Of a DNA stretch of 64,000 nt, positions 58,029 through 64,000 are shown in pieces. The notes under the pieces were generated by a model that had not been told where the DNA came from, made no database searches, and saw only the letters and a list, made by a program, of their open reading frames with translations. The translations under genes and the position numbers were made by a program. Numbering within the stretch: position 1 is the stretch's first letter; the number at the start of each line of letters is the position of its first letter. The stretch covers positions 471,114 through 535,113 of the forward strand of contig NW_003314263.1 of assembly GCF_000143415.4 (NCBI RefSeq), read 5' to 3'. This DNA is from Selaginella moellendorffii. Its lineage: Eukaryota > Streptophyta > Lycopodiopsida > Selaginellales > Selaginellaceae.

Positions 58029-58037
58029 TTTAGGGTT
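58029..58037. promoter_or_regulatory. telo-box-like motif
   Basis: TTTAGGGTT about 80 bases upstream of the ATP synthase small subunit ATG, complement of AACCCTAAA. Assigned by motif only. Confidence 0.4.
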
Positions 58038-58116
58038 CTTCGGCTATTGAGTATATTCCTTTGGTGTTAGAAATACCTTTTGTGGATTAGGGTGAGAGGG
58101 TTTTTGGGCGAGAGCG

Positions 58117-58446
58117 ATGAGGGGCGATGAGATCTGGAAGCGATCAGTGTGGGGCAGCGCGCTGGCGCTCGCCAAGATGCAGTGGCCATACCTCGCCGGA
58201 TTCGCGGTCACATTTGGCATCGTCCTCAACATGTCGCTCAATCTCACGGGTGCGTATGCTTTTGCGATAGAAATTTAGCTCCAGCGATTCACTGAATCGA
58301 TCGAGTCGCGTAGAGGAACAAGCGAAGAAGTCGCCCTTCGTCCAGCTCCATCGGAAAAAAGATCAAGAGCACCATCACTGGTTCGTTCTCTCCTTTGCTT
58401 TTTTCTTTCTTTCTTAGTTTGTTTATCTTCGTCTTTTGGGCACAGA
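58117..58446 (+). CDS. mitochondrial ATP synthase small subunit, MtATP6-like
   Basis: Exon 1 58117-58249 and exon 2 58314-58380 encode MRGDEIWKRSVWGSALALAK, a membrane helix (WPYLAGFAVTFGIVLNMSL), then EEQAKKSPFVQLHRKKDQ. This matches the plant 6-kDa ATP synthase subunit (At3g46430 type: helix followed by TEEDAKNSPFVQRHK). The coding end is ambiguous. If a second intron (58381-58445, GTTCG to CACAG) is spliced, the last codon TG|A becomes a stop at 58446 (66 residues). If it is kept, the frame runs to TAG 58415-58417 (about 80 residues). The protein is an accessory membrane subunit of mitochondrial complex V. The N-terminus is longer than in Arabidopsis. Confidence 0.8.
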
Positions 58447-58549
58447 CGAGGAATCGCGTGAATAAGAACACTCTTTCTTTTCTTTTTTCCTGTGGATTGG
58501 ATGGATCTTCTCCCAAAAACAAGACTTTGATAAGAATTTTTTGCTACTT

Positions 58550-60015
58550 CTATGCCGATAGAGCTTGGCAGTGGACAATGTGGCTCTTTAGTCGGCTTCT
58601 TCCCGCAATGTTGGAGAGCAAATTCGTCACGAATGTTTTAAAGTGGCCCTTCCCAGCGATGGTCTCCCATACCTGTGAAATTCTAGCGTTACTACTGCCA
58701 CCGCCGCTACCATCGTTACCATCGCCCACGTAGCTTCCATCGCCCACGTCCACCACGGTAATACTCATATTGTTCCTCACGATGCAAAGCTTCCCATCCA
58801 ACGGTAGCAGCGCCGCCGCCTCCAGCGCCCGGGAATTCCCCAGGTGGAATTTGCTATCCACGGATCTCTTCCACGTGTCGCTCACTGGGTCGTACACCCG
58901 GAGCTTGCACCCGTCGGGGCAATCCAGAGCGTACAACGTCCCCCCCAGCGCCACGCTGGGATTCCGCCATCCGCTCACCATTCCGTCGAGAATGGGCGAC
59001 CAGACGTTCTGCCCCGGAATGTACACCTCGCTCATCACCTGCCGGTGTGAACCCAGCCCCTTGACGAACCAGTTTCCTCCGTACACCACCCCGATGAATG
59101 GGACCATGGCCGTGCTCATGTCCGAGATGTACGACCACCGGTTCCGTGCAGGGTCGTACACCTCGGCGCTGCGTAGCGAGCGATGGACGCCCTCGCATTC
59201 TCCCCCCGCCACGAAGAGGCAATTGTCGATCACGCCGGATCCAAAGAAGTGGCGCCGCTTGAGCATCTCGGGCGCGCGGTGCCATCGATTCGTGCGCGCG
59301 CTGTAGAACACCACCCGGCGCATCGATCCCTTGGCGGGATCCTTGCCGCCGAAGAGATAGAGATGGCATCCGCCCAGCACAGCGCAGCCGAATCCCAGCG
59401 CCTCGCAGAACTCCTGGGGGATGGGCGGTAGCGGCTGCCACTGCTGGAAGCGCGGATCGAATGCGTGCCAGGAGATCCGGCCGCCCTCTTTCTCGTTGTC
59501 GCGCTTGATCACGAAGACCCACTCCTCCGCCAGACCCGCGATCCGGCGCTGGGTGTAGAAGAAATTGCCGGCGAGCAAGCGATGCCAGCGCTTGCAAACG
59601 ATTCGCAGCGCGCGGTGGTGGAATCGCGGGACGCGGATGAGGCAGGCGATGGCGAGGTCGTCTGGAAGGCCCGGGATGAGCTGTGGATTTGAGCCGTTAG
59701 ATCGGGCTCGGGATCTTGATCGGACGGCTGGAGGCGGCTTGATCGCTTCTTCCTGGAGGACGCAGTGCCTGGCGGTGGCCGGGACGAATTTCTTGGCGCT
59801 GTGGGAGGAGATTGCGTTGGGGGCTTCCGCGCGGCAGTAGCAGGATGCGCTCTCGACCTGGCAAGAGCAGCTTTGCGATTGATTGATCGATCTAAAGCTT
59901 TGATCTCTCTCACCTGTGGGGGATGGTTGAGTTTCTTGCTGGATCGCCCGGATGAACTCGCCGATGCGGCGGTCGCCTTCATCTCGCTGCTGTTCCTCTT
60001 AGCGCTGCTGTTCAT
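58550..60015 (-). CDS. CFK1: F-box/kelch-repeat protein, CFK1 (At1g55270) type
   Basis: Minus-strand exon 1 59914-60015 and exon 2 58550-59857 (56-bp intron) give 469 residues. The frame of exon 2 has no in-frame ATG upstream; the intron supplies MNSSAKRNSSEMKATAA in phase. An F-box lies at about 95-137 (LIPGLPDDLAIACLIRVPR), followed by kelch blades (LYLFGGKDPAKGSMRRVVFY, FVAGGECEGVHRSLRSAEVY, DMSTAMVPFIGVVY, GMVSGWRNPSVALGGTLYAL) and the family C-terminus RSRLKSHIVHCQALSA. As an SCF substrate receptor it would direct ubiquitination; the Arabidopsis relative CFK1 binds the COP9 signalosome and has been linked to hypocotyl growth and DRM2 turnover. Target here is unknown. The 3' end is about 100 bases from the convergent ATP synthase gene. 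Confidence 0.93.
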
Positions 60016-61132
60016 CGCCAATCAATCAATCAATCAATCATAGCCTCCTCTGTTCTTGAGCGATCTTTCTCTGCTCTTGGATCTTCCCTGTGGGCTTGAT
60101 TCCTCCCCCGCTGCTCGACATTTCGCGAATCCGGCGACTTGGGTCAGCGATTCATGACCCTGTCTCGCATTGGGCGCGCTCAAAATCCCAGCTTGCCGCC
60201 CGGATTCCGCAACGCCCGAGCAAGCCCAGTCCCAATTGCCATCGCTCGCTCGCTCTAGATTCGTCCCCGGGGGCGTTAATTGCGAGAGAGCAAGCGAAGG
60301 GCACTACGGAATGGAAGAAAGGTATAAGTGGGAAGAAGAGATTGAGAGGAATTTGAGAGAGAGATTAGGTGCCCAATGCGACGCTCTTTGTCACCCAGGT
60401 CCACTCGAATCTATTGTTTTTTGCCGCCGCGCCACTGTTGTCGAGCCAACGCGAGAGCGCAGTGGCGAGATTTCTAGGTGAATAGGGAAGAACAAGGAAA
60501 AAAGAATGAAAAATAAAGGACTAAGAGGCTATCTAGGTAGACGTGCTTGCTTGCTGCGTGTAGGTGGATTGGATTGGATTGAATGGATTCGCGTGCTAAG
60601 CGCAGCTTAAACTTGGAAGAACTTTCACTTGGGAGTGTTTGTTTGATCGCCCCAATGGCCGTACGGCCATCACGAGTGGAGATTGATTCTTTCTATGGCG
60701 TTCTTTCCCTTCCGGATTTGAATGAATTCCCTCTGGTAGCATCGTCGTCTTTGAAAGTTTTGCGAGATTTTTCGCCCAAACATTGAATGATCTGATTGCA
60801 TAACAGTCACCGGTCTGTTAATGCGATCAACGGGAGCGACGAAACCAACAAAAGCTCCATCGCCCAGGGGCCAGGATCCTTCAATTCTCCGCTCCAGCGG
60901 AAGTTTGTTTTCTCCTCCCCCTGAGAGCTCTTTCGATCGAATCAATGCCCGCATTTGTTGTAGAGAGAGCCGGGCTTTTGTTTTTCCTTCCTTGCCTTTT
61001 CTCTTTCCTTTATCTCGTGCGAATATGCTCCACTTTCGAAAGAACAAAAGCTTCCTTGAACAGCAAACAAACAAAGGTTAGCGAAACCGAGATTTCATTC
61101 GGCTTGCTTAACTCCGTGTAGATGGATTACAC
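60016..61132. other. intergenic, no confident gene
   Basis: Upstream of the F-box/kelch gene. An ATCA tandem run (about 60018-60040) lies just before its start. The ORFs present have no domain or splice support. Confidence 0.5.
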
Positions 61133-61473
61133 TCACAAGTCGGCTATAATGCGCTCAATGAGGGCCTCTTTCTTGCGAGAGCTTCTTTCCTGGCGAGATA
61201 GAACGTTCTTATGCTGAAAAAGAAGCTTTTTTTTTCTTCTATAGATCTTACCTTTCCGTCCAAAGCAAGCTGACGCCAACCGTAGTTCTTCGCAGCCTTT
61301 CTCTTTTGCTCGTTCGGCCTCGGCAGCTGTCTAAACAGCGATCTACGACGGTAAAAGCACACTGTCAGCCGTATTGAAAAATGTAAAGTAAAGATCTTGA
61401 CGCACCTTTGGCTTGCATTTGTACAATCCTCGACTTTCTTTCCACGGTATCTTCCTGGCTAGAGCTTGCAGAT
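61133..61473 (-). CDS. unidentified gene, three C-terminal exons (5' part unclear)
   Basis: Minus-strand exons 61406-61473, 61252-61326 and 61133-61213 join in one frame (LARKIPWKESRGLYKCKPK, then LPRPNEQKRKAAKNYGWRQL, then SRQERSSRKKEALIERIIAD) and end at TGA 61133-61135. The product is basic and Lys/Arg/Glu-rich. Upstream minus-strand exon-like pieces exist (61525-61626, about 61690-61770, about 61815-61890 and about 61960-62165, the last reading HDHNLRPATFHYPSEE) with good splice sites, but they do not keep one frame into this tail. Another frame across the same exons (VERKSRIVQMQAKAAEAERA) is also open. Either an unusual exon is missed or the locus is decaying. No family is recognised. 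Confidence 0.4.
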
Positions 61474-62442
61474 CTAAAATAGTGTCTTTGAAGGAAAGTT
61501 CGAGCAGACTTGGATAGGACTAACCTGGACTTGCGTATGCTGTGAATTCTCGAAAATGGAGCTTCCATTGCCTTGTGGATATGCTCCTTTGGGTGCTGTT
61601 TCAACTCCACCTTTGCTAGAATTTATCTGTGAAGCAACTGGTATCAGAGAGAAACATGGAACATGGATGCCAGTTACCTTTTCAGGTTGTCGAATGTCCT
61701 CTGCAAAGGGGGATCATATGCATTCCTGGTGCCCGTACTCGTTCCCAATCTCCTCCTACCAAACAAAACGAGAAACTCAAGCAGAACGAACGGCTTGCCT
61801 TTTAATACCTTCCAGTACCTGGGCAACCAAAGGATTAAGGGAAATTCCATGAATCGCCATAGCCAAATGACAAGAGTCAAGCTGCCTTCGATCACCTGTA
61901 CGTAGAGTTTAGAAAATAGTTCTAGTTTTTCAGTCAAAAGCCCACTTACCTCTTCACTAGGATAGTGAAATGTAGCTGGCCTCAAGTTGTGATCATGCCT
62001 AGAAGTCGAAGTTGCACGTCAAATATCCTTTTGACTTCTACAAGTTGTCATGAGAACTCGCCTACTGCATCAAACGCATGGATGATGAAACTGACAGTGA
62101 AAGGCATATACCTGTTGTAGAGCGTTTCGTGGACTCCGTTACTATACCCCGTATCCGTGCATAGACTTCACTGCCTGTTGAAAGTCACCTCTCCGAGCTC
62201 GAGAGATTCTGGAAAAGATGAGGGCCGTTTGTCGTGGAATCAAGCAATTTACCTTTCTATGTCTCCAGACTCGAAGTTCTAGTCAAACTGAATCATAGAG
62301 TTTGAAACATAGAAAAGAAGACACTTGTTAGGGCTCTGCTTTTACTATTTTAGGCCCGTTTTTTACCCTTACTAACTAGGTTTAGGACAAAAGAAACATA
62401 AATGGTTGTAAATATAATATATATATAGACAGATATGTATGT
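61474..62442. other. exon-like pieces of the locus at 61133, unresolved
   Basis: Several GT...AG-bounded open pieces on the minus strand, described with the neighbouring entry, could not be joined into a single frame. Otherwise no gene, tRNA or repeat is seen. From about 62300 the DNA becomes AT-rich. Confidence 0.4.
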
Positions 62443-62922
62443 ATGGTCAGAGATAATGCTAGAGGTATGCAGGTGGATTGTTCCCAATGGTTTTCCTTCG
62501 GTGCTACAAGGAAGCTTTTGTTTACGAACAACAATGATTTCAAAAATGGTGATACAATGTGCAAAGGTGATCATTTTTATTGGACTAACGTTATTGCAAA
62601 CCCAGAGCTCTGGTTTCAGCGGTTGGGTTTTGCTCCTAACATGAGCTTTCATAGGATGGAAGATCAAAGTTTCTTGGTTGGTGCAGATAAAAGGTATGTT
62701 TTGGTGCAAAGTTTAAAGATTGCTAACTCAAGGGTAGGATGTGAAGCCTTTCCAAAAGCTTCTTGTGAGGAAAATAACATTTTCGAGACGAGTATCAGTC
62801 TCGGAACGTACGGTCGTTCCGCCAGCTTGAATAGGTTGAAGACTTTGGCTGAATATAAAAATCATTTGCAACTTTTCTATGTAGGCAACAAAATCTTCAA
62901 AGCAATTTACAAAGATTTTTGA
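62443..62922 (+). CDS. hypothetical protein, AT-rich orphan ORF
   Basis: Uninterrupted 159-codon frame from ATG 62443 (MVRDNARGMQVDCSQWFSFG) to TGA at about 62920-62922. The amino-acid make-up looks protein-like (several Trp, Cys and Phe; segments DHFYWTNVIANPELWFQRLG and ISLGTYGRSASLNRLKTLAE) rather than random AT-rich translation. Codons are much more AT-rich than in neighbouring genes. A CAG|GTGG acceptor-like site at about 62470 could mean an upstream exon. No domain is recognised. Candidates are a lineage-specific gene, a remnant of a mobile element, or horizontal transfer; the sequence alone cannot decide. Confidence 0.45.
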   Translation: MVRDNARGMQVDCSQWFSFGATRKLLFTNNNDFKNGDTMCKGDHFYWTNVIANPELWFQRLGFAPNMSFHRMEDQSFLVGADKRYVLVQSLKIANSRVGCEAFPKASCEENNIFETSISLGTYGRSASLNRLKTLAEYKNHLQLFYVGNKIFKAIYKDF

Positions 62923-62964
62923 AGCAATAATTGTTTTAGTTATTATAGTGGAAAATTTTGAAGT

Positions 62965-64000
62965 TTAGTTTAAATGCTTGGAGGAGAAACGTTTAGGGGA
63001 AGGGGAAATATCTACCTCTGAGCTTGACAACCACTTATGGGAAAGCATTTTCTCAGCAGTAGAGCCATGGCTCTTGAGCGCTTGCACAAATCCTTTGCAC
63101 TCCGGCTGCACCTTGAGCTTGAGCTTCTCGATAACCTCACCAAGCTGATGGAGATCAGAAGTCTTGGTGTACTTCCCATTCACCAAGGTTGTCGGTGTAT
63201 AGCCCGTAAGCAATACCTTCATCTTAGTGCCAGCTTTGGAAACAAGCTCTAAGTCAATAAGCACGTAGCACGCCCTGTCAGGAGACCAGATCATGTTGTC
63301 CAGTCTGACGTCTCGATGAACCAGCTCCAGCTTGTGCAGAGCAGCCAGAGCACTAAGCATGTCCTGCGCAAGGGTCATGCAGTCCTCCGATGTAACCTTA
63401 AACCGTGCCGGGATTCCCAATGGCTGGGTTCGGACCATGTACACCCCCTTTGAAGAAACTGTTGGCATCACCGCAGCAGAAATGAGCTGCTGAACACCGG
63501 CATTGTATGCCCTTTCGATGTGTGATTTAGTAGTTCCATACTTTTTTTTGTAATCTGCCCACTTGTTGATGCTCTTTACGCATCCCTTGCCATCAAGCTG
63601 GATAGTGGACAAGTCCCTCTCGTGTTTTTTGAAGAGCGGCAGCATTCTGAGAAAGAAAAACCAAGAATGAAAAGGTTGACATAAAAAGAAACAGAAACGA
63701 CATACCCGCTAGGTACCATGTCCTTGCAGATGCTTAAGGACAGGAAGTAGAGCTTGAAGTAAAGTAGAACAAGCTTGACACGGTCGTCAATAAGGTTCAA
63801 GTTGTACGCAGGGCTTAGTGGCTCCACCTCAAGACCTGAAGCGCTTTTGACAAAAAGTTGCCATGTCATGCCACCAACAGCAAACGCGAGCACAATCTTG
63901 ATGTTCCCGAGCGCCCAGCTCGGCACTTTGTTGAGCTTGGACGAGATCTCGTTCACAGCCACCACGAAATCGTCGTCATCTGCTTTACCCTCCCCCAACA
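62965..64000 (-). CDS. nuclease-fold/kinase-like protein 2 (partial, runs off window)
   Basis: Minus-strand exon 63706 to the window end (continues upstream) and last exon 62965-63646, joined in phase (59-bp intron). The N-terminal part seen resembles the back half of a CR-type nuclease fold: VPSWALGNIKIVLAFAVGG, then MTWQLFVKSASGLEVEPLSP. The C-terminal part is kinase-like: LAQDMLSALAALHKLELVHR, HRDVRLDNMIW (catalytic Asp and Asn present), and LIDLELV, where DFG is replaced by DLE; then DLHQLGEVIEKL. The order equals that of the gene at 36816, suggesting the same Crinkler-like class, though the sequences are far diverged. DLE retains the metal-binding Asp, so activity is possible. The start lies outside the window. 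Confidence 0.65.

Overview
The window is nuclear DNA of a land plant, and the gene content and structure point to a lycophyte, most likely the spikemoss Selaginella (inference). It carries plant-only families (laccases, PLS-class PPR proteins, a CHUP1-type chloroplast-positioning protein, a plastid MscS-like channel, an RGI-type LRR receptor kinase). Introns are very short, mostly 45-65 bp with clean GT-AG ends, genes are compact and closely packed, and no long transposons are evident. Exon models below were built by hand from splice signals; reading phase was checked by adding up exon lengths.

Layout. 0-7 kb: no solid gene. It holds an (AT)n tract, an inverted duplication that folds into a hairpin and is related to the start of a neighbouring broken membrane-protein gene (2.7-3.5 kb), and a weak minus-strand spliced ORF near 6.4-6.8 kb. 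7.4-10.7 kb: LRR receptor kinase. 11.4-12.5 kb: divergent AP2-domain protein, tail to tail with a PPR gene (12.4-14.5 kb). 14.6 kb: tRNA-Gly(CCC). 15.9-18.1 kb: MscS-like channel with a 35-bp tandem duplication that breaks its frame. 18-20.4 kb: AT-rich empty island. 20.4-22.3 kb: unrecognised acidic-repeat protein. 22.6-23.4 kb: RanBP1. 24.2-35.3 kb: three laccases, with a second PPR gene between laccases 2 and 3. 36.8-38.7 kb: a SAM-like + nuclease-fold-like + kinase-like protein resembling Crinkler (CR) effectors. 38.9-39.5 kb: decayed CHUP1 copy. 40.2-43.5 kb: glutaminyl-tRNA synthetase (18 exons). 44.0-47.2 kb: CHUP1. 47.8-49.2 kb: aldo-keto reductase. 49.3-50.6 kb: unrecognised basic protein. 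51.0-52.6 kb: beta-tubulin. 53.7-57.1 kb: kinesin-14. 57.4 kb: ribosomal protein L27a. 58.1 kb: MtATP6-like ATP synthase small subunit. 58.5-60.0 kb: F-box/kelch protein like CFK1. 61-62.2 kb: ambiguous spliced locus. 62.4 kb: AT-rich orphan ORF. 63.0-64.0 kb: a second nuclease-fold/kinase-like gene running off the window.

How the genes relate. This is ordinary eukaryotic gene order without operons, but some groupings stand out. The three laccases (apoplastic multicopper oxidases, probably lignin or phenolic oxidation) form a local family cluster with nearly identical intron positions. Several housekeeping genes carry telo-box motifs (AAACCCTA or its complement) close to their starts. The least ordinary content is the two CR-like nuclease/kinase genes, the gene-derived foldback upstream of a broken gene copy, and the frame-breaking duplication in the channel gene.
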